This document shows positions 11,701-22,404 of a stretch of 64,000 nucleotides of DNA, piece by piece. The notes under the pieces were generated by a model that was given only the letters and a program-made list of their open reading frames with translations, had not been told where the DNA came from and did no database searches. A program made the position numbers and the translations under genes. The stretch is from Moniliophthora roreri (lineage: Eukaryota > Basidiomycota > Agaricomycetes > Agaricales > Marasmiaceae): the NCBI GenBank assembly GCA_001466705.2, contig LATX02000247.1:124001-188000 (forward strand). Reading direction: 5' to 3'. Each line of letters starts with the position of its first letter. Position 1 is the stretch's first letter.

Positions 11701-13674
11701 CCAACATGGGATGTATTTTCCGATTGCTGAGGGTTGTCGGCTGGCAGTACATGTGGAATGAGCTGGAAAAGTATTTCTTCCTCTGCTTTGCAGTCATGTG
11801 CTTCGTGCCATACACCGTTGTCGCTGTAAATCTATTAAGTGTTCCTGTAACCTATAACAAAAGGGGGCAACCCACAAATCTCTTTTCAGAGCAGCAAATT
11901 GCTCCAATGATGATGCATGAGGTGACGTTGAGCAAAAATGAACAAAATATTCTTGAGCCAGAAGTTGGTGTGGAAGGCAGATGTTCTGAGCATACAAATT
12001 TGTGTGTGCATTATACTGTTTGCTGACATTGCCCGAGACATCATCACTCCAGGGCATAATTCAGATCCGATATAGAAAGTGTCTCTTCGCAATTTCACGC
12101 AATGGGTGTCGATCTAAGCAATCTGATAGCCAGGGTGGCATGTTACGGGCCACTTTACATGAATCAGAGAGTGGTCAAAAAGCTTTTTTGAGAATACTTA
12201 CGTTGAAATTGTGCGTCCTCAAGGTATGGCTCTAAATTCACAAGATTGTCCTGAAATTGAGAAGCAGGTACGAGTCACAGTTCTGGATCAGCCAGACAAA
12301 ATGACTTGGACTTTCAGGGGTATGAGTTGAAGGCTGTGTGAACATGGGAAAACACTGACCTCAGAGTTGTACGCGATATCGTAAACTTCACCATGTACTT
12401 CTCTCTTCCAAATGACCCATCGTTTCAGTACAACACAGCGGCCATTGGACAGCCGCACTAGCTCCTTCACATAAAAATGAACACGCGGCACTCACTCAAG
12501 ATCTGCCCACATTGGTGACAGCTCATCAATTGGAACCTCAGAGAGCCATTTTTCTCCCTGCCAGAACTCGCTCATGGATTCCTTTATTTCGGGAAAAGGA
12601 TTGATATGCGGGCATACGAGAGGGTTTGCCCAGTCCTGGGAAGATGATAAGTGAAATTTTCATATCTTTCAGAGTCTCAAAAACTGACCAAAGCAAAGAG
12701 TTTGGCTGGATGAAGCACATAAAAATAATTTCCCAGTGACGATGTGTGATGCTCTGGTGTTAAACCAATGCTGCAATCCAATTTTTGCTGCAGCATGTGA
12801 AAAGCAGTGAATGTCGGAACATTAGGAGTTCCACATTCCTTCATAACCCATATTATAGCCTTTATAGTGTCGTCCGAAAACTGGAGCCGTGGTAAATTGT
12901 CAAGAAGATCAAGCATAAAAACCTGGTGAAATTTAGATTAACTGTGAGTGAACTTAGCATAGCTTTAAAGCTCACTGTCTTTGAGCCATGCAGCACCCAG
13001 TTTTCTGCCGTTTCTCCAGGAGGACTGAACTCGTACTCCGACTCCGACTCATTTTCTGAATCCCACAAGGTACGGTAGTTGTTGTTATTGAGCAGTTCAT
13101 CTTCCAACTCTAAATCTGTTGTGATTTTCCCCAGACCATGATTTCCTTGATATCCCAGAAGCTCAATAGCCTGGATACCCACATTCAGCTGTGCCTGCAT
13201 TCCCATCAACTCGGTTTGCTCTTCGGTATGGGGATCAGCCCCATGCCAGTAGTTCCCTGTGTCATCCTGATGCACCCCTTGAAAGGTGGTTGGTGATATG
13301 GATTCAGTACCATTGAGGTTGCACTGATCTTCAAACTCATGATTCAGAGTTGAGAGTTTGGCTGCTTCAGTACGTGAACCTTGCGCTGCTGCCGTGATTT
13401 TCTTCTGTGCATCTTCCCAGGCTGCAAGAGCTATTAGATGCCTTTCTGACTTCAAATGTCCGTTTCAGGAGGACCTCTTAAAAGTGACTGATACCCTCTG
13501 CCTTTCGCTACAAGGAATGCACCGCAGAGTATCATCGGAATAGGCCTCAAAATGATCTATATGGTTGTGGCATGCTTCAGACTTTCTCCATAATTGACTG
13601 ATACTAACATACTCACCTGGCTCTAACTTCTTTCTATGAGCAGGCATGGCATTGGGGATATCCCATTCCTTCAC
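8771..13674 (-). pseudogene. Broken large gene of the 7.3 kb element, possible transposase
   Basis: Minus-strand coding blocks follow one another in the order I remember for a very abundant Agaricomycete hypothetical family. They include MPAHRKKLEPG (about 13640), an acidic block near 13030, IIWVMKECGTPNVP (about 12840), KELVRLSNGRCVV (about 12450), [15 protein letters not shown] (about 12030), DTPVEILHTWLLGG (about 11000), [20 protein letters not shown] (about 10190) and ILTKIKLHVLTHLPDDIRRF (about 10020), with a tail to 8771. Short introns separate the blocks. It is disrupted by a solo LTR inside an exon (10379-10894) and by in-frame stops at 10279-10281, 9053-9055 and 8876-8878. The family has no function known to me; location between inverted ends makes a transposase role plausible but unproven. 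Confidence 0.65.
10379..10894 (+). mobile_element. Solo LTR, copy 1, with 5-base target duplication
   Basis: The 516-base unit starts TGTTGAAGCACTG and ends TCTGTCTCAACA, so it has the TG...CA ends and a perfect 6-base terminal inversion of an LTR. It is flanked by the direct repeat AAGAG (10374-10378 and 10895-10899), a typical 5-base retroelement target duplication. A TATA-like TATAAAAG lies near 10737. No gag or pol sequence adjoins it. An inverted, highly similar copy occurs at 32200-32706. It interrupts an exon of the minus-strand relic gene around it. Confidence 0.92.
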
Positions 13675-13906
13675 TGTGTCCTTGCCGTGTCCAGGCTTAG
13701 CTGTATCGGAGGTCGAAAATGTCAGGTGATTTTAAGTCCTACATTTCACGGTTTAACTTCTTTTTCTCTCAACCTTCACCACAGCGACAAGACTGCTACA
13801 TCCTTCACTCTTTTTTTTTTTTTACTGTATCAGCATTTTTTAACCTCTGCTCATTCTCTCACTATTTTTCAGCCACATTCTGCCTCATTTTCCTGAGCTC
13901 CGAGAC

Positions 13907-15309
13907 ATGCAAGTCAACCGTCTTATCATAGGCTCAACACCTCAAGAACAGTCTGACGAAAATCATCAACTTGAATGGACATTTCCACAGAGTTTTCAGT
14001 ACAATCTCCCGTCTTCACCATCATTAGGACCAGCTTCATCCCCCGACCCGTTTCATCAAATGTCATCTCCATCGCCAGTCCTGCAACCTTCTGCGGCCAT
14101 GTCTTGCCCACCCAGCACCATTTTTAATGGACTGCTCGGTTCTTCCCAGCAGCCTCAATCCAACTCTGACCAGAACTGGAAGTGCCTTCATGATATGGAG
14201 GACTTTGCAGAACAAACTGCACGTCAAGTCCGATTGAAGTCGTTGGAGGGTCTAAAGAAATTTATTAGGGTGCGTGAACAATAATTTTACCAGCTCTCGG
14301 GTGCTAATATCAGCTTTACCTTAGCTATCAGCCGAACAGCAAAATGTCATATTGATGAGCCACGTTCTGAAGATCGAAGAAAACTTAAAGCAAATTGACG
14401 CATTCAAAACACATGCTGAGGTACCTTCAACTCTCAAGGTTATGCAAATTAATTTTTCTGCACTTTCATGCTAACTCAAATCTCTAGCTGCATATTGAAC
14501 GTATCATTATCAAGGTCATCCTCCATCCCGAGCTTCCAGCATATGTTTCTGGGCAAAAGCTGCTCGCTATCATAATGGTAAGCCAACGTGATTATGACTA
14601 TAACCCTTGAAATACTTACAGTTCACTTTGTAGGACCATCTTGAGAAGCACCCATCATGGGGCCTAACTGCAGCGGTCAAGTCGAATGACAAGAAATACA
14701 AGTCTATCAAGGATTTTGTTGGCACTAGGGCCACCAACCGTTGAAATGAGCTCAAGTCTGCCGTACATAGCATGTAGTCTATGGTGAAAGTTTTGTTCTG
14801 ATTTTCGTTAGCTCGTTGCTTCGGTTGGAACTACCAACGCTGATGGGCAACGTCAAAACCAATCAAACTTGGTCGTTCTTTGCTGCAACATTGTATCGCG
14901 CTGGAGAAAGGTCACTGATGTCCCTATGACACTTCCAATGGCTGCCCATATTGCTTTTTTGGTAAGAAGCTCATTCTGCTAGCAGTTCTTTACTTATCTT
15001 TTGTTGATAGCGATCGGTTACTGCTCAGGAGGTCACAAACGGTACTGCCAATGCAGCTACCTTCTGGAACAAGGTTGATAAAGCCCTCGATGCCCTGAGG
15101 AAGGATTTGGTGGGCAAGACCCAGGCAGAGCAGAATGAGTGAGTGCTACTTCTATTATACCGGCACTTCATCTTATTGTCATTTTCAGGAAGTTAGGAAA
15201 GTACATCACTGATGACCGCACCATATATGGTGAAGTCCTCGCAGAACTCAGCGAACTCAATCACGATGCAGGATTGATGTTAGGAGATGAGCCTGATATG
15301 GAGCAGTAA
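13907..15309 (+). pseudogene. Seven-exon gene of the 7.3 kb element with one nonsense codon
   Basis: Exons 13907-14269, 14325-14420, 14488-14577, 14634-14762, 14812-14961, 15011-15138 and 15189-15309 join in consistent phase (358 residues). The only break is an in-frame TGA at 14742-14744, within the sequence for ...GTRATNR then NELKSA. The N-terminus is Pro/Ser/Gln-rich and probably disordered; the rest is helical and charged, with MSHVLKIEENLKQIDAF and DALRKDLVGKTQAEQNEKL. No catalytic motif is recognised. It is transcribed away from the relic gene at 8771-13674 and ends about 440 bases before the right inverted terminus. Read-through or an unusual splice could bypass the stop, but a dead copy is simpler. 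Confidence 0.6.
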
Positions 15310-15771
15310 AGGGTTGTGGGATGTGTGGCTGTCATTATGCTTCGTAGTGGCAGCAGGGTTCAAGACTTTAATATTTTAATGATTTACACTTCTTATGTCC
15401 ATTTTTGCATCTGCTGCCACTGTATCTACATGTAGTACAACACAATATTCATGAATGGTATAGAAACTGTGCACGATACACGAGCAGCAAAATGGACCTC
15501 ACCTCGACCTCATCTGATACTGCTTGTGGTACGCGACGGCATTTCTCGATATATCTTGAGAACCTTAAATGAGCTCAGAACAGGTTCAGGCAAATTCAGA
15601 TAAAAATGTCGTAAATTACATGAACCCTCACCAGACCTCAACGAATCGATTTTTCGACATCTCCTGAGGTCACAAATTGGGGGGGCGGGACATGTCATCC
15701 GACATTGGTGCCTTGACCTCCTGATGAGGTCGTGACAGGTTGGCGGTGTAGAGGTAGTGTTGGGGTGGAAG

Positions 15772-16743
15772 TAGGGCTTCGTACAGATCGGATGTGGATC
15801 AGATGCAGTTGCATCTGCTCAGATGATGGTCGTTGAGAGAGCAATCCGCATCGCCGGATGGTATCTGACAGATGGGGCAGATGATCGTCGGATGGAGGTT
15901 AAAATTTTTTTGTCAATTTGGTACATACATCTAATAACTATCAAAGCTTGTAGTCCTCTTTGAGAGCACCTTCGAAGACGAGGATACTGCAGTACAACAT
16001 GAGCATCGCAGTTGTCTCACCTGAAAGACTATGTGATTCCTTTCTGGCAAATTCTGGGTGATCCGCAACAGCTGATGATGCAGGGCGACCAGGGAATAAG
16101 CGACGGTGCTGGAGATCACCCTCCGTATCCTGATCGGGAATGTTGATGGTGGGAATGGCAGGAGTGGCACCGTTAGACACACTCAACGAAGAATTCTGAG
16201 CTGGTGGAGTAGGGTTTGGTTGGTGTTCTGGATCTGGTGCAGATGCAGCTGGTTGAGATGTTGTGGATGGTGTTGGTTTTTTTTGAGATGGTTTGTCTCC
16301 AGACGTTGCTGTAGTAGTGAATTTATGAGAGGTTGAGGTTGAGGTACGTTTACATGGTGGCTGTGATGCTTCTTCTTCCGATGAATTAATGTCGGAAGCA
16401 GCATTGTCGTTATGTCTGCGGGTGGGTTTGCGACACTTGGAACCTGCTGGAAGGATTGTTGAGAGGTCGGGAGGGTCGCGTTCACCAGCCATAGTAGATA
16501 ACAATTGTGTAAACTGTTTTTTTTTCTTGCGATGCAGCTACTTGGGGTACGAATTTCTATTTCATAAACTGTACAGTTACACCGGAATATGCCGACGTAC
16601 TACTCTCTCCATCCGGCGTTCATCCTCGGATTGGTCAGATGGCAATCCGCGGATGGAGTGCTTTTGAGGAGGCAATCCACCATCGGAATCCGACTCACAA
16701 TCGCTTGGATGCCAGCGGATCATCCGATCCGACCGAAGCCCTA
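15772..16743. mobile_element. hAT-type non-autonomous element, 972 bases, 8-base target duplication
   Basis: Both ends read TAGGGCTTCG inward (15772 onward, and the reverse complement ending at 16743), followed by related GATCGGATG words. The direct repeat GGTGGAAG flanks it at 15764-15771 and 16744-16751. Eight-base duplications with TAGGG-type ends are the hallmark of the hAT superfamily. CGGATG/CAGATG words recur beneath both ends. It holds only one low-complexity minus-strand frame and no transposase core, so it must move in trans. It sits 21 bases outside the right end of the 7.3 kb element. Confidence 0.9.
15941..16504 (-). CDS. Low-complexity open frame inside the hAT element
   Basis: This 187-residue frame (ATG options at 16504 and a few codons later at MAGERDPPDLSTI) is rich in Ser, Thr, Pro and Gln with a basic patch near KCRKPTRRHND. 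It fills most of the 972-base hAT element. It could be the N-terminal remnant of an hAT transposase left after internal deletion; no BED finger or RNase H-like core is present. Expression is unproven. Confidence 0.35.
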   Translation of the reverse strand: MLSTMAGERDPPDLSTILPAGSKCRKPTRRHNDNAASDINSSEEEASQPPCKRTSTSTSHKFTTTATSGDKPSQKKPTPSTTSQPAASAPDPEHQPNPTPPAQNSSLSVSNGATPAIPTINIPDQDTEGDLQHRRLFPGRPASSAVADHPEFARKESHSLSGETTAMLMLYCSILVFEGALKEDYKL

Positions 16744-16912
16744 GGTGGAAGTGGTATAAAGACAAGAGGTGAAAATCATGGCAGTGCTAAAAATGACATT
16801 GGCAATTCACTACTGAGGCAGCACCTTGTGTCACGGAAATTCAATTCTTGTCACCAACTGCCAACCTCAAGCTCAAGTCTTCTTCTACTTGTTGATAGCA
16901 ACTATCTTATAC

Positions 16913-17524
16913 AAGGCTAGTACATGACAACTAAAATTGAATGGGCTCTTGGATTACATTTGTCAATACCTTCTCTTTCTCCTTGCAGAGATATCAACAG
17001 ATTGCTTGATTTTTGGCTCAATCTTTTTTCATCCTTCATTGATTGGAAGCACAACTTCATTGTCAATCACTTTTGTCACACCTTGACTTTCCTACTCTGG
17101 TTCAGTGTTTCTGTCTGGAGGATCTTCAGCTTTCAAATCCAATTTCCACTACTGGTCCACTCACATCTCAAACAGGGACCGTCTTGGTCCTTTGGATACA
17201 CTATACTGCAGGGGTCACACCCATTGAAATGCAAATATTTCACAATTGCCTTGTAACATCCCGAGTTCCAACTGAAAATTCCTGCTCAAGCTGAGGAAGG
17301 CCATGTTTATTTGTGTCAACCAGTGCACTAGGCCTGCCCAGATCAGGGGACCCCCCAAATATTACAGGAGAGGGATGAACACTTTGCAAACATCTGGAGA
17401 TACAGTACAAGATCCATTCAAGAGGTATTTCTCTTCCCATACCATGAGCTCTAAGATCTTTAAGCCAAATGAATTCCTTCATGTTTCTGGATGGAGGCAA
17501 TGAAGAGTTGCGGACGGTGGACAA
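16913..17524 (-). pseudogene. Degraded paralogue of the gene at 230-2569
   Basis: The nucleotide sequence parallels the 3' half of the gene ending at 230. Shared landmarks are the block with CTAGTACATGACAAC (16917, compare 196), the zone around TTGATTTTTGGCTCAATC (compare 273-291) and the coding block for DLGRPSALVDTNKHGLPQLE (compare the GPGTPVDVDEYGLPQIE region at 590-665). Orientation is the same. Frames shift between blocks and the 5' exons are absent, so it is a relic. The pair brackets the mobile-element cluster at 8.4-16.7 kb. Confidence 0.65.
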
Positions 17525-17651
17525 TGTCAGGGAGAGCTCCCATATCGATGTCGTAGCGACAAGTCAGTTACTACAAGTAGAAAACAATTGACAAAACAAA
17601 AGAGATCTATGAAAAAAGCGGAAATTCTTTACTACAGCACCCATAAACAAT

Positions 17652-18212
17652 TCACGAGATTTGTGACACATAATCTGGAGGTGAATCCTGCTCAGCAAGC
17701 TCGAAATCCTCCGGCCTTTGTCGATTGGCTTGCAGCCACTCCATCATGATCCGATATAATTCGGCCGAAAATAATGCACCAGTCTCCCCCTCTGAAACTC
17801 GGGCCCTTTGCCCATTATCCTCTTCATATCCCTCTCGACTCTCAGCATTTTGACTCCTTGTTGGTTGAACCATACATGGGTATGGCGTAGGGATTGTCAA
17901 CAGACTTTTCTGGAATTCCTTGTGCCGGCGACGTCGTCTGATAAAAAGGATGAAACAAACTGTGCTCAGCAGAATGAGCAAGGAAATAACCCCTGCGACT
18001 GAAGCCCACTGTACGGCGGCTGTGCTAGGAGGCAGCTTCCTCAGTGCCTGTGTTGTCAATCCTACGTCCGTAGAGATAGGCGGGGTTTCATAGCCGGTGG
18101 TGATCGGAGAGGAGTTTGGCGTAGTGGCGTAAAGCTGTGATATCGACGTAGTGGTGGTAGTAGTCGTTGTCATCTGCTCTGAATCGCTCTCTGGATTGCG
18201 ATACTCCAACAT
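17652..18212 (-). CDS. Single-pass membrane protein with C-terminal PPxY motif (family copy 1)
   Basis: This single-exon frame encodes 186 residues. Residues 1-69 are Ser/Thr-rich with a run of eight Thr, like an O-glycosylated ectodomain. A hydrophobic helix follows (about 70-91, ending CFILFI), then RRRRR as stop-transfer. The cytoplasmic part has IPTPYP at 107-112, a conserved block QRARVSEGE and WLQANRQR, and ends SPPDYVSQIS. PPDY matches the PPxY ligand of WW domains. No cleavable signal peptide is visible, so it is probably a signal-anchor or N-out protein. The start MLEY is the first ATG before the Thr run. Paralogues lie at 31829-32937 (broken), 40022-40537 and 40790-41730. A TATA-like site lies 70 bases upstream. 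The role as a ubiquitin-ligase adaptor or stress sensor is inference. Confidence 0.75.
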   Translation of the reverse strand: MLEYRNPESDSEQMTTTTTTTTSISQLYATTPNSSPITTGYETPPISTDVGLTTQALRKLPPSTAAVQWASVAGVISLLILLSTVCFILFIRRRRRHKEFQKSLLTIPTPYPCMVQPTRSQNAESREGYEEDNGQRARVSEGETGALFSAELYRIMMEWLQANRQRPEDFELAEQDSPPDYVSQIS

Positions 18213-18280
18213 CTAGATGCCTGTGTAAGAGTCTCACGTTGGTGCCGTAGCTTGGCTTTTGGAAGTGCATCTTGCGTAGG

Positions 18281-18288
18281 GTATATAA
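18281..18288 (-). promoter_or_regulatory. TATA-like box of the membrane-protein gene
   Basis: The GTATATAA at 18281-18288 (TTATATAC on the coding strand) lies about 70 bases before the chosen ATG at 18212, a normal distance for a fungal TATA promoter with a short leader. Confidence 0.45.
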
Positions 18289-19618
18289 GCGTTTTCTACT
18301 TGAAGAGCTACCAAACTGGCGACCAAAAAAGGAGCCGACGATACCCGATCATCGAGGTTCCTATCGCTAATCTTCTATGAAAGCCGTCGTGATTCAAATA
18401 GAGAACAAGGATGAGTTTTCTGAGGCGATACGACGCGGCCACGTCTTTCATTGGTTCCATGGCCTGGAAGGAGCCGTCTTTGGGCTGGCAGCGTGCCACC
18501 TGCACGGGAGATGAAAAAAAAAGCCTTGAGCGCTCTGAGCAGGGGGAGTTCAGGATGGTTTTGGATAGCATATCGATATGATTTTGTCGTTTGGATTTGA
18601 CGGAAATTTGCTATTGGCCTTTTATGGTCAACTTTATCCTGACATCGCCTTTTGGGTCTTGAAACTCCTTTTAAGGGTCTCCAATTGATCCGATAATGGA
18701 CTTGAGAGAGCGATTTTAAGGCTGAATTTCCGATAAATCTGGATACCTCACCGGTTGTTATCGGCCCGAATCAGCTATATCCGAGCACCTAGACAGAATA
18801 ACGAGTATGGTGACGATGTCAAGCATGTATCGTACCTACTGGCTGTATCCGTCCATTACACGAGATCACCATAATCATATCGGACACTCGACCGTGATAT
18901 CCACCCCGCGGATCTACGGAAGAGTAAATTGCGCATAAATCAGCCTTTATTTCTGAAAAACGAGGAAAGAACACCATCTTTAGTCGGATCTTTCGTCAGA
19001 CGACAGGGGAGAGAACGTAGAATGTCAAGTACAAAGGTCAATGTAATAATGATTTCAAGTTGAACGTCGATCCTACGTGTAAAAGAAAATTTGATAGGAT
19101 ATCAAGATACGCTGATTAACGTTGGTCCGGATTTCATTGTGAGCCCACAATTACCAAACCGAAAAGTGAAAGCCTACACCTCTTGAAAGTATGATCGAAC
19201 CCTGCAGTCTACAGCCATATGGAGTGAAGCAACAGTTGAGTATGATATACCCCTGCGGGGATGTAAATCAACGCTTCATTGAGAAAGGTTCGGATCTAAC
19301 AGCAGATCGCGACACTACGCTAAAGTTTCTACTGTTCTCTTCAATAGTGACTCGATGGGTTTACAATATAACATATTGCCCATGTTCGATCTGGAAGGGC
19401 AATTTATGAGAATAGAAGAAAGACCGCGTACCGGTATCACTGAGATTTGACCTGGACGGAGGTACAATATACCATATGACGCGTAACAGGCTCTGGAGGT
19501 ATGGAGTCTAAAAGAAACCTCTTTTAGACGGGATACAGAGATCGTAGGGCAACCCGAGTCATACCTTCAAAGGGATTACAGTACGTGTCCTTCAAGAAAC
19601 ACGGATAGACTCGATATA
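18289..19618. other. Intergenic stretch without recognised gene
   Basis: No frame here has a recognisable domain or consistent splicing. The DNA is not AT-rich, so it may be decayed older sequence. It ends where the tandem duplication at 19619 begins. Confidence 0.4.
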
Positions 19619-21178
19619 CCTACGAGGAGTGTCAGCGCCGGGAAGGAGCACTGAGGAGAGGTGGATGTATAGTGCTGAGATGCAATCTTCAGTTTTATGA
19701 GCAAGCAGAAACTCTCCAGCTTGAAGCTATTGTGCTGGAGCGTAGAGTAGCCAATCCGACCTTGAAACGACACTTGATAGCGATCAACAGGGAATATTAG
19801 TTACCAAATGTCCTCAAAGCCTCCGAAGGACCCAAAGTGCCGACGCTTGTTGAGCGCTAACCCTTGTTAGAAAATGTATATGTAGGAAAGAAGAAGTACC
19901 ATGAACCTGAATCCATAATATATCGTTGAGCCGAAGAACGGCGGGTTTTTTCGAACATGGTAGTTTCTAGCTGAACACCGGCGAGGAGTTTCATCAGTTA
20001 GTATCTATACGAACGAAAAGTCGGCCACGTTTGTCAGCTATCATGACTTCTGAGGGAGCAGGTGCACGGTTCAGATACACGGAGATGGTAACAATCTCCA
20101 GGGCACCGACGAGTATTAAGGTTCAATTGAACGATCGAGCGAGCGCTTCATGGTATTCGAAACCGAGTACTGGAGTCTAGACAATGCATTTAGGGGGGCG
20201 GACCTGTTGTGAAGCAGGAATGATCGACGTTATGGAGGGGTAGTGAAAATCCGGAGACGTTGGCTTTTTACTAGTACTGTACATAATTCGGTTTGATTCT
20301 TCTTCTTCCGGATCTCGTGCATGGGCTGCCAAGAAAATAATGTGACTGAGAAGAGAGAAGCGCGGTCAGCAATCATCAATTCAAGATGTTCTGTGAACGC
20401 CGAATAGATGTGAAGAATTCGGGGATGACGGTCAAGCGTGCTACACTCGCTTTGCTCTCAGTACTTTTGTGATCGGATGCAGGCATTTACAAGAAACGAC
20501 TAGTACTTACTTGTTCCGGCGCCGAGTCCAAGTAACAAATGCCTGCTGACTGATTTTTTTCCTGCTCCCCCAAGACGTGAAAGCGAACAGACGAGAAGCG
20601 TCGCTTGATAGGCGCTCGCCTGGTAAACTATTCGGCATCAAAAAGAACAACGTTTACAGCGTGGATGTTCAGGGCCACCAAATTGAGAAAGGTCAGGAGA
20701 TTCAAAAAACCAGGCCAAGGATCATTGATGGGTGGAGAGTTGGCGAAGAATTGGTTTCAGCATGACATGAGAACAAGAAAGCTTTTCATAGATCGGGCGG
20801 CGACTATTGAGTCAAGCGAGCAGTTCATTTGAATCCAAGTAGTATTATTACTGGCTCAATGACCTTGAAGCTCTAAAGAAGGGGAGACCAAGCGTTCGTA
20901 GAACTCTTGCTGTGTAGATGTCATGCGTGGCTGAGAGGGCAGAAAGCAAAAAGCGTCGAGAAGGAAAAAGGGCTAGATCAATTCAACCGAGTAGTTCGAT
21001 CATACGATTCCATAAACGTAAAATTCCCAATATGGATAGCTAATTCCCACGAATGGGTCCCCAGTTCATAAATATGGAACGTGTGACGAGATATATTCCC
21101 CAGGATTCTCATATCCCCTCTTTCTTTACGACCATCATCATCGTCCGAACCAACTTTTAATACCCCATCCTCATCATC

Positions 21179-21877
21179 ATGATTGCCAACAAGCTCATCG
21201 CCATTGCCGGTCTCGCCGCCGTCGCCGTTGTTGCCCAGGACCCAACGAGCTCAGCTCCTACCTCCATCCCCACTGATACCATTCCTCCTTGTGTTCTCCA
21301 ATGTGTCACGAGCGTTGCTGGTACCGGAGGATGCACTAGCTTGTACGTGTAATCTTTACCTTTTTCTCAGTTTCAACGCGATTAACACGCTCTTCTTTTA
21401 TAGCACCGACGTTTCATGTGTTTGCAACTCTCAAGAATTCCAACAAGCTGCTCTTCAATGTCTCCAAAGCTCTTGTACCCAAGAGGAACAACAGGCTGCT
21501 TTGCAGCTTCAGCAATCTCAGTGCGCTGCTGGTATGTGTTTATATGGCAATTGTCTCGTTTGAGCTGTCATCGTTGACGTCGCGTCTTTTTTTTTCTCCC
21601 CCTTTTTTCATCAGTCTCCGGCTCTGCCTCTGGCAGTGGTGCTGCACCAACTGGTTCTGGTTCTGGCTCGGGCGCCGCTCCTTCTTCCACTGGACCTAGC
21701 GCAAGCGGCAGCGGTAGACCCTCCGGCTCTGGTTCTGGCTCTGGCGCTAGCGGCAGTTCCCCTGCTAATACCTCCAATGCTGCATCCGCTAGCAAGGTTG
21801 CCTTCACCTCTTCTGGCTTCATGTCCGTCGGTTTGGCTTTGGCCGGTGCCGTTGTCGGTGGAGCGATGGTTCTCTAA
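21179..21877 (+). CDS. CFEM-domain protein with Ser/Gly-rich stalk and GPI-anchor signal (copy A)
   Basis: Exons 21179-21342, 21404-21531 and 21615-21877 join in phase for 184 residues. A signal peptide (MIANKLIAIAGLAAVAVVAQ) precedes a domain with exactly eight cysteines in the order PPC, LQC, GGC, VSC, VC, QC, SSC, QC. The acidic residue in FTDVSCVC matches the haem-binding Asp of CFEM domains. A Gly/Ser/Pro-rich stalk follows, then a hydrophobic tail after SASKVAFTSSGF, typical of GPI attachment. Such proteins sit on the cell wall or membrane and serve in haem uptake, adhesion or host contact. It is the intact member of a tandem pair with 22932-23544. Frames in other phases through the stalk are shadows. 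Confidence 0.9.
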
Positions 21878-22321
21878 GGGATTGAATGAATGAAGAATGG
21901 AAGGATGGAAGGAAGGATAGTTTCGTCTCAAAAAAGATCGCATTACTGAACGATTCGGATCATTTTAATTTGTATTCCTTTCACACTTTGCCACTTGTTA
22001 CCCAGGAAAGTTTTTTCGTACAGTTCGCATAATTTCGTACTCGCACCAGTAGTAGTTTTTCTTTTCGGTCTTTGTTAGTGTCGAGGTATACCAGAATTCG
22101 AGCGTTGTTTTTTTGGAATTCAACTGGATTGTGATGATGAATTGTTGACATCAGTTGAACGCCGGGACCGTCATGTATGATGTACAATGTTTGCATGTCA
22201 CGTTCCTTGGCTTTTTGACCACATGGCCATGTCACCGCTGACGTCTAGGCAACGTTTTCCTTCAGTCCACTCTAACTGCGTCGAGGGCACGTATTCTCCG
22301 TCTCATAGGTTAAAAATACCC

Positions 22322-22404
22322 ACCCTCTTAGCTCAGCGGTAGAGAGCGGCTTGCTTCGCTAAATGCACGATGAAGAGGTCAGTCGTTCGGGTTGGCTAGA
22401 GGGA
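22322..22404 (+). repeat. tRNA-like element, copy 1
   Basis: The acceptor-like arms ACCCTCT and AGAGGGA flank a good D-arm (TAGCTCAGCGGTAGAGAGC) and a T-arm with TTCGGGT loop. The anticodon arm does not close: the 5' half CTTGC has no GCAAG partner. It resembles a decayed alanine-type tRNA or the head of a SINE. Related copies are at 24128-24204 and 24993-25084. Confidence 0.5.

Larger units (their letters stand above)
8450..15750. mobile_element. Decayed 7.3 kb DNA transposon-like element with two divergent genes
   Basis: The left end (TACACCACCAACTT at 8450) and the right end read in reverse complement (TACACCGCCAACCT, ending at 15750) form imperfect terminal inverted repeats 7.3 kb apart. 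Both flanking 250-base zones are littered with GAGGTC/GACCTC words, like subterminal binding sites of transposases. Between them lie a long minus-strand gene (8771-13674) and a plus-strand gene (13907-15309) sharing a ~230-base divergent promoter region. Both carry nonsense codons, so the copy is dead. No clean target duplication was found and the superfamily is unassigned. The solo LTR at 10379-10894 is a later nested insertion. Confidence 0.5.

Noticed and set aside
21568..21943. Long minus- and plus-strand frames rich in Glu/Pro or Ala/Leu
   Set aside because: They are other-phase readings of the Ser/Gly-rich stalk exon of the CFEM gene.
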